The notes under the pieces were generated by a model. It had not been told where the DNA came from, searched no databases, and saw only the letters and a program-made list of their open reading frames with translations. Shown in pieces: positions 49,807-61,814 of a stretch of 64,000 nt of DNA. The position numbers and the translations under genes are program-made. The first letter of the stretch is position 1; each line of letters starts with the position of its first letter. This DNA is from Adineta vaga (Eukaryota > Rotifera). The DNA is taken from assembly GCA_021613535.1 (NCBI GenBank), contig CP075497.1:7874001-7938000 (forward strand). Reading direction: 5' to 3'.

Positions 49807-52800
49807 TTAATGATTCATTGTCACTGGATCGATATTTTCACCGTCTCTAGAAGATTTACAATGGAATGATAAAAAAAAATAAACTTTTCTTTCAAAATAT
49901 ATTTACGGTAGTTGAGTTTGAAAGATGAAGGCATCATTTTTATTTGATGGTAGATGCGCATCTTGACAAATATTTAACGATGGTTCATTAAGAACAACAT
50001 TAGGATTCGAGTTCTTCTTATTTACTAAAACCAGAAAAAGAGAAAAGAAATTATAATCATCCGAATAAATTGGATTTACATTGTAAATCATGTGGATTGA
50101 AATATTCTTCATTATCCGATATACTTGTATCTTCAGCAAATTCTAAATCAAAGAATAAGACTATGTAAATAAAATTATATTCATTCAGCTATAGTACGTG
50201 TATGTGGAAGTGGTATATGCGAAGATTGATAAGAAGAAATCGTTCTTGCAGATGATATTGATCTATATGAGAAGTAAAATTCAAATGATTTAAATAAATA
50301 GTCAAGGAGTATTTTTTGTTATGAAAAACATTTCATTCGTATCTTGACAGATGAAATCTCTGTCGTAAAATCCATTATGTACATTTGACATATACTCGAT
50401 CAAAAAAAGAAACTCATTTGCATACTCTTCATTACAAGTAAGCAAATAAAAAAGTGTTTCCATTGATCAAGTTATTTAAATTGACGAATGTACAATGAAA
50501 GTTTGAGTAGAACTTTTTTTATATACTCACTCTGCTGATGCTTCTTCCCATTTGAGACCTTTGTGAAGAGAAAATTCAAGTTTTCGAAATTTTGATAAAT
50601 CATCACTGGGAGTAGGTTGACGAAGACGAGGAACACTTTTCTTTGGTAGTAACTTATTCACAACAACTGTTTCACTTTGAACGATGGATGGTTTTGAAAT
50701 TGGTTTAGATACATGATCTATAGTTGATGAGATATGCACATTAGAAGGATTTATTGATAGATGATGATTATCTGGTGATATGACGTTTTCATCATTAGCA
50801 GAAATTGTCGTTGTCGAAGATGATGTATTTACGATTGGTTCAGGAGATGAAAGACTTTTTGATGATAAAGATCTATTCGATTTTGGTGTTGCTGGTACTG
50901 GTGAAGAAGCTTTTGAAGTTAAATTCGACGATGAAGAATTTCTAGCTATTGGTATTGGTGATGATACTTTGACAGTCGATGTGGATGATTTTCTCGTTGG
51001 TATTGGTGCAAGAGACTTATGCAATACGGCTGAATTTTTTCTTGACGATGTTGCTAATGGTTCCATATTTGGATTGAGAAGATCAGCGTCTGATGATGTC
51101 AAATCAATATGAAGTGAAGAAGATAAGAGTGATGAATCTTGTTGACTACGATTATTCATTTGAGATACCGTATGTTGAGGTGTTTCATCAAGAATAATCG
51201 AATGACTTGAATCGGTAAGTGATAAAGTGTGAATTGATGATTGACGTGAAACAACTCTTCTTTCTTGTTCTCGTTGTTCAATTGCATGATTTTCTCCGTC
51301 ATGTTGCCATTTTTTTGATGATGAACATTCAAGAATTAATGGTGGTGAGATTGGTGATGGTATAACTTGTTGAAGTAAAACATCCGTAAAAAATGCATCA
51401 TCAGCTGCATTTCTCGATGATGCCGAATGAATTCTATTGTTTTTATTCAATGAATGTGAAAAACTAAATGGAGAATCTCGTTTCATTGTTGTTGCTATGG
51501 ATTCAATTGGAACAAGACGCGTAAAAGAATGTTCCTTATCTGATTTAATTGAGAGAACTGTTTCAGATAAACGATTCATTTGATTGGCTAGTTCTAATTT
51601 AGTTCGATCAACAATATCATCAAGAACTAAATTAAATCGAGCGATTGAGTATTCATCGACGACATTTGACTGAGTGTCTGATTCTCGTTCTGATATACTC
51701 GTTGGATTAGACAGAGTTGATACTATTGAAACGAAAAAACAAACAAATGAATGAATTCAGGATAAAACATATTCAATTTATCTATACGTTGATGCATTCT
51801 ATCGGGATAAGACGAGAAGGGATGTGTTAAAAGTGTTGGTGAAGAAACTGGTGATTCTTGTTCGATTGAATGTCTAAAATATTTGAATGTAATAGTTTAA
51901 GATTAAAAAAGTAATCATTTTCAAGTACGAAAGTTGAGGAGGATGTATTTTTGAGTTGGATTGTTTTATTAATGAACTAGGTGAACGGGAACGAGATTTT
52001 TTTGATAAATGATTAGCTTGTTGTCGTTGTTCACCAGTTTTTTTAAGTTTATTTTTGTCACGATTATTTCGATTCTCTTGAACGATTGTTTCTCGTTCAC
52101 TAAAAATGAAAATAAATCAGACGATAGAGAATATTTATTATCAAAAGCCAGCAATTTTGACCGATAAACTAGCCATGCATGTGATTCGTTCTATTACCTT
52201 TTAGCTCGTTGTACTTTTGATGCGTCATTATTCAAACGCTAGAAATAGATCCAAAACTCATAGACCAAAATATTAATGCTACTTACTTCACTATTGGTTC
52301 TAGAGGGTGAAGGATTTGTTCGATCAGACACTGAATGTCGTGCCTGAGTTTTGATGTTTACTTTTGGTTGTTGTTGTTGTTGTTGTTGTTGGATAAGACT
52401 GGCTCTTTTCGGTCGATGAACATAAACTGCTTGACTATTTTTATCAACCAAACGAAACGTTCTTGTAAAAGATTGTTCGTTGGATGTCTTTTTCATTGTA
52501 TTAAATTCAATATTTGGTAGTTTCTCAGACGATTCAAACTGATCTACAGTTGGATCATGTATAGAAGTAATAACTTCAGCTTTTGACGAAATTCTTCTCG
52601 GTTTATTATTATCATTATGTATGAATGCTTGTCGAGATGATGAAAGATTCGTTTTTTCATTATTTGATTCATTCGTTTTATTTTTATTAACTGTTATGAC
52701 ATATCGTCTCTCTGCATCATTAATGTCCTGTCGATGCGATGATAATGGAGGACTAACATCAGTACGATGAGATTGTGATTTCTTTGGAGATACTGATTCG

Positions 52801-53447
52801 TCAGTTAATAAAATATAATGATGACGTTGTAAAGCACCTCGAACATGAAATTGATCAAAACAATGAGTACAATAATTTTCACCACATTCAAGACATTTCT
52901 ATAATATGAAAATGATTGAAACTTTCTTGATGACAACAGTTTTATTTACCATCGCAGCTTTTTCTCTTTCACATTGACCACAAGCACTGCTCGTTTGAAT
53001 TGTGAATGCTTTCGTCGCAACGGTACGACCTGAACAAAAAAAATGATCGACAGATAATAGTCGTTAACAAAAGTTGTCAGTTTACCTGAGGGTTTATCAT
53101 GTAAAACATCGGTAGTATATTGTGATGGCCCCCTATTCGAATCTGTTCGATTTGCTTCAGAACTTTTAACAAACATCAAAATGAAATTTTTCGAAAAAAA
53201 AACTCAAAGTGTCAAACATACAATGATTTTGTTGGTTCACGATGTGTTGTTACTTTTAATTTCTTCAAACCACCTTCAAGTGCTTTTGTTTTTCTTTCAT
53301 ACAACTCGTTAGTTAATGTGCTGAATAAATTATAAAGATGTCAAAAAAAGAATATTTTTTTCTTAAATGTTCAATTTACTGAGAATTAGAGTTTGTTGTT
53401 ATTGATGTTTGTGATGACAAGCGAGATCTATTTCGTAAACTAGACAT
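49807..53447 (-). CDS. ZBBX: B-box zinc-finger protein, ZBBX-like, Ser-rich
   Basis: A multi-exon minus-strand gene: 53447-53380, 53320-53222, 53162-53086, 53029-52950, 52898-52287, 52238-52198, then exons near 52095-51928, 51870-51790 and a long one ending at 50527, and four short ones to a TAA at 49807-49809. A single B-box zinc finger is split over two exons: 'CGQCEREKAAMKCLECGENY', then 'CTHCFDQFHVRGALQRHH', giving the expected Cys/His spacing. The N-terminus has a coiled-coil-like 'LYERKTKALEGGLKKLKV'. The rest is long, Ser/Thr-rich and disordered with a polyglutamine run of eight. This fits vertebrate ZBBX, a poorly studied protein tied to ciliated tissue. Downstream exons beyond the B-box are supported by phase, not by motif. 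Confidence 0.7.
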
Positions 53448-53937
53448 GATCTAATAATTTAATGAATATTTAACACGAATTTGACAGAACCATCGATGCA
53501 TGTTGACGTCTAGTAGCTGCCTCTTTTATACACAACTGTCAAATGGCAACAGATGCCGCGCTTTCAAAGGTAAATTAACTTTATTTACTCATTCTGATTC
53601 TTCATTTCTAGTTTTCAAATAGGTAACTATGAAACTCCTTAAGTTTTATTCCGGAATACAAGTGGGTGAATGTAAATATGAAAATATAGAATGTGAGAAA
53701 ACAACTTTCGAGATACTCTGTACACTTAAGTTATAAGGATATGAAAAGGAAAAAAGATTTCTAACTACATTATCACAGCGTGTTGAATGCTTGGTTGAGT
53801 AATTGAAAGAAGAAAGAAAAACAAATGAAGAAGAAGAAGAAGAAAAATAGTTTATTAGTATATAAATGATTTTTTTTGATTGTCTTGTTTTTAAAGTTTA
53901 ATCACGTATAGATAACGTTTTTATTTGTTCTCGTTAA
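53448..53937. other. Intergenic spacer, 0.5 kb
   Basis: Between the ZBBX-like start and the 3' end of the VWC gene, both on minus. Contains a GAA-rich tract at 53826-53847. Nothing else recognised. Confidence 0.5.
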
Positions 53938-54970
53938 TTAGATTTGTTGATCTTTTTCTTTATAACCATATGAATCATTATGAACAGCATAAGGAGGTGG
54001 AACCATATCTTGACCAAAAGCTGATCCATGATATGTTTGTTCTGCTTCGATTTGTTTTTCATTATCAACAAATTCACCTTCTGTTGCTTCTTCTTCGTTC
54101 ATTGGTTGCCAACCTGCAGAATTCATATATTGATCATATGCTTGTTGAAATGTATGTTCATAACGTTTATAATAATAATAGAAGAAGAAAGTACAACCAA
54201 TACAAACCAAGAAACCGAAGATTAAAACAACAGCTAAGATCATGACAATAGTATAGATAACGCGATCATCAGATAACATATCCAAACTATCGAGAAGTGA
54301 ACCGATGTAATTGCGACATTCGATATTACCTAATTGACACCAACATTGCATTTTATTTTCGACAGATTTCATTACCACACCTACGAAATGAGAAATATAG
54401 AAAATCCTCTATGAGTTCTTTAACTTCAAACTAACCATGTGGAAATGTAACGCCATTGTATACACATGAATTTCGAGCAACTTCATAACCACATTGTGCA
54501 CAGCATTGACCATCTTTACGATATGGCATAGTATTATCAATACAATAGGTTGGTAAACATTGAAGTTGTTGACAACGAATAGCACGTGATGTAGTACATT
54601 GACACATTGAACAAATAGAATTCATATATGTGAAGCCAAGTGAAATATAAGTACCATTACTAAAACGACACCAATGAGCATGTTCAAGTACTGTTGGTTC
54701 TGATGTTGTCATTGTATTAGTTGTACTTGATGATTGACTTTGTTCTTCTGAACTATCATGGATATCACTTTCGGTAGTAGTTTTAGATGTGGATGGGTTA
54801 CATGGAGGATCATATGGATTTTGTGCTGGATTATTTGTGCACGGTCTTGGGTGTTCGTGTCCATGACCATGTGCATGTCGCGCATGTAAACGGTGATCTT
54901 TTTCACCACCAACACTAATAATCAGTGCACTAAATACTGCTATAATTATCGCTGCACGTAAATCAGTCAT
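53938..54970 (-). CDS. VWC-domain single-pass membrane protein with PPPY tail
   Basis: Two exons, 54970-54436 and 54380-53938, join in phase 1 to give 325 residues. Residues 1-22 are a signal peptide ('AIIIAVFSALIISVGG'). A His-rich stretch follows ('HARHAHGHGHEHPRP'), then a Ser/Thr linker. Residues about 95-200 form a von Willebrand factor C module: 'HWCRFSNGTYISLG', 'CSMCQCTTSRAIRCQQLQC', 'DGQCCAQCGYE'. A second Cys cluster ('CWCQLGNIECRNY') leads to a transmembrane helix ('IYTIVMILAVVLIFGFLVCI') and an acidic tail with 'MVPPPYAVHND', a PPxY site for WW-domain ubiquitin ligases. Layout recalls DGCR2-type proteins, but the lectin domain is missing, so orthology is not claimed. His run may bind metal; inference. 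Confidence 0.78.
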
Positions 54971-55558
54971 GATTTTTTTTGCAATAAATCGAAGAATATA
55001 ATATCGTTTGAATGAATACGGTGCGAAAAAACGAGTCTACCTGTACGAAATAAAACTAATGCGTCACTCTGTCTTTCGATTGAATAGCTATCATCAAGCG
55101 TGTCCTTCATTCAGTTTTTTTTCCACATCGTCATTACTGTTCCTTTTTGTACAAAAATCAAAACAAATTCTCTCTTCCCTTCTCTCTCTCTCTCATTATT
55201 TGTTCGACTGGTCTGCATGGACGATTCTGACTTGAGTCAAGTTTATTTTTCTGCTCCTAATATATGAAAATGAAGAAAGAAAAAGAACGAATACATTTTC
55301 CTTCATTATTTCGACATACATGAAGTTATGCTTGATTGAATTTGTTTCTGCATGTGTACAGTATCACATTCATTTTGTAACTTTCTGCGCATACGAATGA
55401 TTGAAACATACAATATAGAATTTATACATATCTCTACATTTATCAATGACGATGAAATTTCGAGCTTTAAGATACTTTTTTTTGTTAAACGTATGACTGT
55501 TAAAATTCGTATAAAAAAAAAGAGAATAAAATCACCGAATCATATCTCTCTAGTTTAA
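54971..55558. other. Intergenic spacer, 0.6 kb
   Basis: Promoter side of the VWC gene and 3' flank of the OTUB1-like gene. Contains a TCTCTCTC tract near 55180-55195. Short frames on plus at 55008-55558 have no motif. Confidence 0.5.
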
Positions 55559-56728
55559 CTAATGTTCATAAAGTAAATCATAATGACCAGGTCGATAAAG
55601 CATTGTAATCATTGGTTTAAAAGTATTTGGATTGTCATCATCGTTAGCAGAAAAATCATGTGTTGTCAAAGAAGATTGTTCACTTCGGTCCATATATACT
55701 ACACGTAAAGGAACTGCGGCTGCTTTTGCTAAAGCAGTGATATGAATGTTATCGGATTCGCGTCCCATGGGTTCCACGTCCTTAAATTCAAAGAAAAACT
55801 TAATCAGTGAATGAAATTTCAAAAAGAAAAGCCATACGGTACTACAAAATTGCTTGACAGTTTTTCCGTCTTCAATAAAATTTTCGAAAAAATCCGAATG
55901 TATTTGTAGATATGCCGATGTAAATAACCTTTTGCAAAACAAATCAATCAATAAAACAACAAATTTTCTATAAATTGATATTTCTTACCGTAAATAGGCA
56001 ACAAAATAATCGGAATGTGAGGATGAGCAAAAACTATCGATTAAACCTGTTTCATTTCCACCTTTTCGTACATTATCAATTATTTCAATAACCTAGATAC
56101 TAAACTTCAATTTTCTCTAATTTGATCTCATGAAACATACCACATCTCTAACATCTTCAACTGTAAAATCTAAATAACCTAATTGAACAAGTTTATCTTT
56201 TAAATCATATGTTAATTGACGAAATTTGTCCAATTCAGTTGATTGATGTAGATTTTTTTCCAAATAACCAAAACCAAATGCTCGATAAAAACAATTTCCA
56301 TCACCACGTGTACGACGCATATATTTGTAGTTTTTCATTAATTCCTTACGAAAAAAATGATCATTTCTTTCTCTTATCTTTCTCAAATCTGTTCAATTTA
56401 CCGATATTTTCTCTTGATAGATCTTATCTTCAGATAAATATTCCTTTTTCAATTCATTTGTTTCAATCTTGTCACCAATTAATGGTTGATGTTCAGCAAT
56501 CTAGTAAAGAATTCTATTTAGAAAAAAAAACATCTTTCAATCGATATTTTACTTCTTTTTCTATTTCAATTTGTTGCTGTTGTGTTTGTTGATCAAGATC
56601 TAAATCTAAATAAACATAAGAAAACACATCGATGGTTCTCTTTCGATATCAGTCAATTTCTTACTAGCTGCATAATTATTGTTATTATTACCAGTTGAAG
56701 TACTTATTGTATCTCTTGCAGTTGCCAT
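55559..56728 (-). CDS. OTUB1: OTU-family deubiquitinase, otubain-1-like
   Basis: Exons run from Met 56728 through two short N-terminal exons, an 'IGDKIETNELKKEYLSEDKI' exon, an exon from 56344 to 56141, and three more to a TAG at 55559-55561. Using the acceptor at 56345-56346 gives 'IYQEKISELMKNYKYMRRTR', aligning without gap to human OTUB1; an earlier acceptor would add about ten residues. The catalytic Asp and Cys are in 'TRGDGNCFYRAFG', the His in 'YRPGHYDLLYEH', and 'DVEPMGRESDNIHITALAKA' matches the OTUB1 'EVEPM..ESDHIHI' block. OTUB1 cleaves Lys48-linked ubiquitin and inhibits some E2 enzymes through its N-terminus; the N-terminal helix here is shorter and Gln/Asn-rich. Very likely active. 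Confidence 0.9.
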
Positions 56729-58117
56729 GTTAACTTAAAACGAAGAACAGAGATAAAGAAAGAGAGAGAGAGAGAGAGACACTGACGGATTATGTCCATC
56801 TTTATGCACCAGTTGGTTTTAGTATCCAATAGAGAGGTTTTAAAAAATTAATTAGATGTCGCTCCAGATAATCTTCAAATTACATAATTTTTCTAGCATA
56901 TAAAAGTGGTTAGTGGACATTAATTTTTATTCTTTTGCTGTTATAAAGCTATATGATTGTGTTCAACATACACTACGGATTGTTGAAAATCAAATGGAGT
57001 AAAAGGTACATTGTACTCACAAAATTGACACAACAGTGGAAGTACCCAATCAAGTTGTTCAATAATCTAAAACAGAAGAGCCTTTTCAATGTTGAAATGA
57101 AAGAATAATTATTCTGTCTTATTCATCATCTTCAAAGAAGTACTTTGCTGCATCTTTTGTTTGGAATAAAGCTTATATCTTCAAGGCAATATAGTGAAAT
57201 AGGAGTAGATATGTTATAAGTCTATTTTCACTTTCACCTTTTTTTAATTTCCAGTATTGAGTTTCTTATCTATAAAATAATCACAAGGAACTTTGCTTTT
57301 CGAAAGCATTTTATTGATTTATCTCCTGAATGAGTTGAATTAGGTCACGCTTTAGAAACATCATGATTTCTATATAATAGTCTTGTTATCTTGAAACACT
57401 AATTCAAATATGTATCTGTGCAAAAAAAGAAAACAAATGATGAAAATTCTGCTTTTTTAATATTTCTATGTCAATCAAGCTTTGCTTTAATAATTGTATT
57501 AAAGACCTTAACTATGCCTCACCAATCAAAAAACATCTGTTATTGTACTGAAAATGTATTTATAAATATTTTCAGTTTGTAAACCAATTATTCAACACAT
57601 TTACTATCGAATTCTATGATTATCATTAAAATATGTTCAACAATATATTTAACACTTAAAAACTCATTTTATCTACAAATTTTCACGACCTTTCGCATCA
57701 TAGTGTTCGTAAAAATATTAAAAATACAATTAGTTTTTACCTCTATTTTCTCGCACTTTTGAAATATTATATTATTTTCTCAAATAGTTTATGTATTTGA
57801 AGAGGACATTCTGTTCCTCTATTTTCAATTATGAATCTTCATTTATATCACGAGTAGTCAATGAAATGATGCATACTGCTACTAACCTCGTCTCAATACG
57901 TTTTCAATTTTTTTTACTTCAATAAAAATCTCTATACATTAAAAAAATACCTTTAATAGCTTAAATTACGTTGGAAAACATCTTGAAGCACAGTTTTATC
58001 TTTGTTAGTATACTTCACCTCAGTGCAATTGAGCCATATATATATATATATAGCTATCGAGGGCTATCGCTATTACAGAAAGTAAACTGAGCATTTCATT
58101 GAATAACTTCATCAATA
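56729..58117. other. Divergent intergenic region, 1.4 kb
   Basis: Lies between the OTUB1-like start (minus) and the secreted-protein start (plus). A (GA)n run at 56759-56780 is in the expected OTUB1 promoter. The 57000-57990 stretch is AT-rich without a supported frame. Confidence 0.55.
58036..58052 (+). promoter_or_regulatory. Candidate TATA element before the secreted-protein gene
   Basis: An uninterrupted TA repeat (CATATATATATATATATAGC) ends 65 bases before the ATG at 58118. Position and sequence suit a TATA box with a short leader. TA repeats are common in this DNA, so the call is tentative. Confidence 0.35.
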
Positions 58118-59345
58118 ATGTCTTACTTTGAGTACTCACAATCATCAAAAATCTTTCTTTATTTACTAATTTATTCATTATTATTCAATATTCATGGAAC
58201 ACTTTCGTTTGGTAAAGTTGATAGAGCTCGATTCACTAGTCTCAATCAATTAAATGCCGATACAATTTGGCTTTCTAATCAAAACTCACCACAAAAATGT
58301 CTATGTACAATTCTATCTCAATACAGTAATGTTCTTTTATTCAATAGTTATTCCAACAGTTCGTGTCAATTATTTTTCTCATTACCATATACATATACAA
58401 TGGAATATAAGAATGATTCTACAATTATTCTTCTTTCATCATTACCACCGAGAAATCAAACACCTTGTTGTTCAAATTTACCATGGCTAATCAATCGTAT
58501 AAATAATTCAACGCTACCAACACTCGATTTGGATAAACCTACTTACTTAATCATTGATGATTTCGATTATTTGGTTGTTCTCTATAATGACGATACAATA
58601 GATCGCTACAACCGATCAACAATATCATTTGTGTCAACAACATCGATTGGTCTTCTTACAAAAGCATTAAGTTATTATAATAGACAGTATTTTCTTAGTA
58701 AGTTTAGCAATTCGTATTCATATATATTTGCTAATTTATTTGTTTTTAGCTAAAGGTGTAAGTCATTTGTCTGAGCTACAAATGTACTCAATGGATACAC
58801 TTTCAAATACTGCAACTATCAGCATGGAAAAAGATCCTCGAGACTATGTATTTATTCGTAATGGTTCTATTATGATAGCATCCATTCAAACATTGCAAAT
58901 CATTTCCTTTTACAATGTCATTTCTCTAACATCATATACCCTTGCATTTTCTTTGCCAGCACCCGACAAACCAAACACGATCTATCGTGTTAATGATTCA
59001 TTGTTGTATATAACCACTATGACTACGAATAAACCAATTTATACATTGACGTACAATAGCACAGCAAATAACTGGACATGGGGTAGTATGCTATTAACAA
59101 GAAGCGGCGTGGGAGCGAGTAATTTTCAAGTAACAATGGATGCATGTAATCGATTATGGGTTTCAACAACTAATTATGGAATTCGAATATTTGATACATT
59201 TGCAACAAGTTTATTATATAATTGGACACTTAGTACTGGCTTGTATGGAATTGTATTAACAAAATACTTTGATTTACATGTAGCTGATTATAATGCGGAT
59301 GAAGTTTTAAGTTATAAACCTAGAATAGAACAATGTACATCGTAA
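58118..59345 (+). CDS. Secreted protein with propeller-like repeats
   Basis: Two exons, 58118-58697 and 58750-59345, join in phase 1 to give 391 residues. A signal peptide spans residues about 10-30 ('IFLYLLIYSLLFNIHGTLSF'). The mature part has many N-glycosylation sequons and a CC motif ('TPCCSNLPW'). Repeated strand-turn units such as 'TIYRVNDSLLYITTMT', 'DACNRLWVSTTNYGIRIFD' and 'YFDLHVADYNADEVLSY' resemble NHL/beta-propeller blades. No transmembrane segment follows the signal, so export is likely. Similar secreted proteins are familiar from rotifers; function not known. Confidence 0.75.
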
Positions 59346-59460
59346 AATTTCGCTTTGAAAAAAAATAACAACAATTATTTTGATTATACTTGTGAATTGA
59401 TGAAATTTTTACTACACTTAACAAAGAAACATAATGATATTCAATTTCAAGATAAATATT

Positions 59461-59691
59461 TTATCGAACTAGGTTTACGTCATTTTCTCGAATAATTCCA
59501 TTAGATTTTTCATCTCGTTTTAATAATCCATGATAACCTTGACTTTCAATTAGCTTTCTCCATAGATCAAGCTTGCTTAGATCTCGTTTTTTGTTTCTGT
59601 GTTGTAATTGATCATTTATTTTTATGCATTCAATAAAAGTACGACTGATTTCATTTGTATTACCATCCGATAGCGTTGTAATGAATATTAT
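59461..59691 (-). pseudogene. Orphan coding-like segment, no start or acceptor found
   Basis: An open frame of 77 codons ending in TAA at 59461-59463 reads like natural protein, for example 'TNEISRTFIECIKINDQLQH' and 'LDLWRKLIESQGYHGLLKR'. It has no Met, and I see no AG acceptor just before it; a stop precedes it at 59692-59694. Best explained as the last exon of a lost or diverged gene, or a degraded duplicate. No family recognised. Confidence 0.4.
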
Positions 59692-60570
59692 TTAGTAACT
59701 ACTTCCTTCAATGGCGGCAATCATATCAAACAAATAACAAAAGAAGGATAATCTTTACTAAAAACACTTCAATAACAAGTATTCTAATGACAAATATATG
59801 TTCGTCAACATACAATGATAGAAAGATATTCACTTTTCTTTATGTATGTGTAATCAAGCTTAAATTTCTTTTTACTTGCATTTATACATTATTAATTTCA
59901 CTTATTCTTTGTAAATTATTGATATTCATAAAAAAAAGAGACTTGAATAATGAATAAAATATTATCAACTGAAAATAAATCAATATCAAGATATTGTTCT
60001 CAGAAAGAAATATTCAATGGCAATTATATATCTCTTATCTAAACTTTGATAGTAAACAGAAGCTCAATAGGTTTAATTTTCAAATATAGTTAAGTATGTT
60101 TATCTAACGATCGTGTTTCTATGTACTAACATGGCTATTCATCGTTTCTAGAAAGAAAATAATGAATGTACACGTGACAAATGTTCGTTTGTATAGAAAC
60201 ATCTATAAAAGTCTTGTTATTTTCTATTTTTATCTGACGAATGAATATAGACATGTGAATGATCATTTTTATCTTCAGTTCATCATCGCAAAGCATTCAA
60301 TTTTGACGACGGTAGTCTGGTCTGTTTTATACAGTGTTGAATAAAATCAGATAGATCTGATTTCTTCTATCACGATTCTTCTTGATCATCCCTACTAGTT
60401 TGTTCGTTTGTCTTTCATCAAGACCATCTGTTCATCTTTTTTATCCCTTTGCCCTCTTAACAGATACAAGTAACGTTCATTTCATCATCTCATCTTGGGT
60501 ATTGTCTTTCTCTGCTTAATTTCGCCTTCTTTCTAGATCATTTAATACTATAATTAATATTAATCATCGA
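59692..60570. other. Intergenic spacer, 0.9 kb
   Basis: AT-rich DNA between the orphan segment and the upstream aquaporin first exon. No supported frame or repeat; promoter of the upstream aquaporin transcript would lie at its right end. Confidence 0.5.
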
Positions 60571-60656
60571 ATGACTTTACAAACAAGTGAACAAACGGAA
60601 ATTTTTGTAACATCGCCTGATGAAATAACATTTATTAAAAAGACAAATACGATCAA
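60571..60656 (+). CDS. Candidate alternative first exon of the aquaporin gene
   Basis: Met at 60571 opens 28 codons ('MTLQTSEQTEIFVTSPDEIT') that end at a GTAAGT donor after 60656 in phase 2. The proximal first exon (61815-61948) also ends in phase 2, and aquaporin exon 2 begins with the single base needed, so both give '..K-NVDGNIIPEDN'. Two promoters with different cytoplasmic N-termini are likely. Confidence 0.5.
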
Positions 60657-61814
60657 GTAAGTTTTGTATGACGTGACTAAATTTTTTAATAAAAGACAAA
60701 TTAATCGAAACATGATCATTAGACTTCCAATCGATGATATTATTGAATATATATAAGAGCAGAGTAATTATTTATTCATCTCATCGATCATATAGTATGT
60801 TTTGATAGAGGAGAGTTGATCATCAAAAAAAGAAACGATCGACGAAAAAGAAGAAAGCAAATCAATTTTTTTTCTCTCTTCTCTTTTGCCAATTAAAATA
60901 GATAATGCCATCGGTCATGTTCTATTCATGATAGTAGTTGATAGGCAATAATAACACACATCCCTCGTCAATATTTGTCTGGATGTGATGACCTCCGTTT
61001 GTCTAAGAAAAGAATAATGTATCTTTCGATGTGTTCAAAGAGGAAGAAATACTTTGAAGACAAAATGAGATAGATGATTATTCAGCTCAGTTAGACGATC
61101 AATTGATGCTGTGCCTAAATGTTTATTCATTTCATTGAGATTTCAATGATAATTATAGCGCAGATGTTTCATTTATGCTAAATTCCCCGCATCATCTACA
61201 TATTGTTTGACATGTTGGCTTAACGCCAAACATATTCTTTTTTTTTCACAATGATCATAGTTCATCATGCGAATTTTTAACAGGAAGTCGGATACTTCTG
61301 CTAACCAATTGTCATGGCTACCTCTTTGTCTTTTTTTCCTCTTTCCCATTTTTTACGCTTTGCATTCAACACATTAAACTTTTTTTTTCACCGTCATCAT
61401 CTTGACCGAACGTATGAATAAACGAGAGCAGTGAGGCGGAAGCTCTTGTAGAAAAAAAAGAAAGAGAAAAGAAAACCTGTTGTAATGAGTCTCACTGCAC
61501 TAATTCCTGATTGGAGTGTCGTCCTAACCGAGTTCACCTCCAGTATTTCTCTTTTTCTTTCCTTTTCGCCTTTTTTTTATATGTTTCTTAATTATTCTCT
61601 CTATCTACTTAGTTTTTTTCTTTCTCTCTCTCTTTCTCTCTTCTTCTCTTTCTCTCTTTCTCTTTGCTCTCTTTTCTTTTCCAAAAATATCTCCAGTCGT
61701 TCGTCGATTTTTTTTCCTTCTTTCTCTTCACTAGTTCAGTATCGACCGCAAAGCGGACACACACATACATACATATTCACTCCGTTTCCTTCTATCTGAA
61801 AAAATAATAATAAC
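60657..61814 (+). other. First intron or upstream region of the aquaporin gene
   Basis: Noncoding, 1.16 kb. A strong pyrimidine tract (TCTCTC/TTTCTC) at about 61550-61690 sits 130-260 bases before the proximal ATG and probably belongs to that promoter or leader. A frame of 104 codons at 61485-61799 is produced by this tract ('SLSLSLFFSFSLSL') and is not called. Confidence 0.55.

Noticed and set aside
50780-51112. 110-codon plus-strand acidic frame
   Set aside because: Antisense shadow of the Ser-rich ZBBX-like exon (TCA/GAT complement).
61485-61799. 104-codon Ser/Leu/Phe-rich frame before the aquaporin
   Set aside because: Encoded by a TCTC/TTTC pyrimidine tract; low complexity and in the promoter position.
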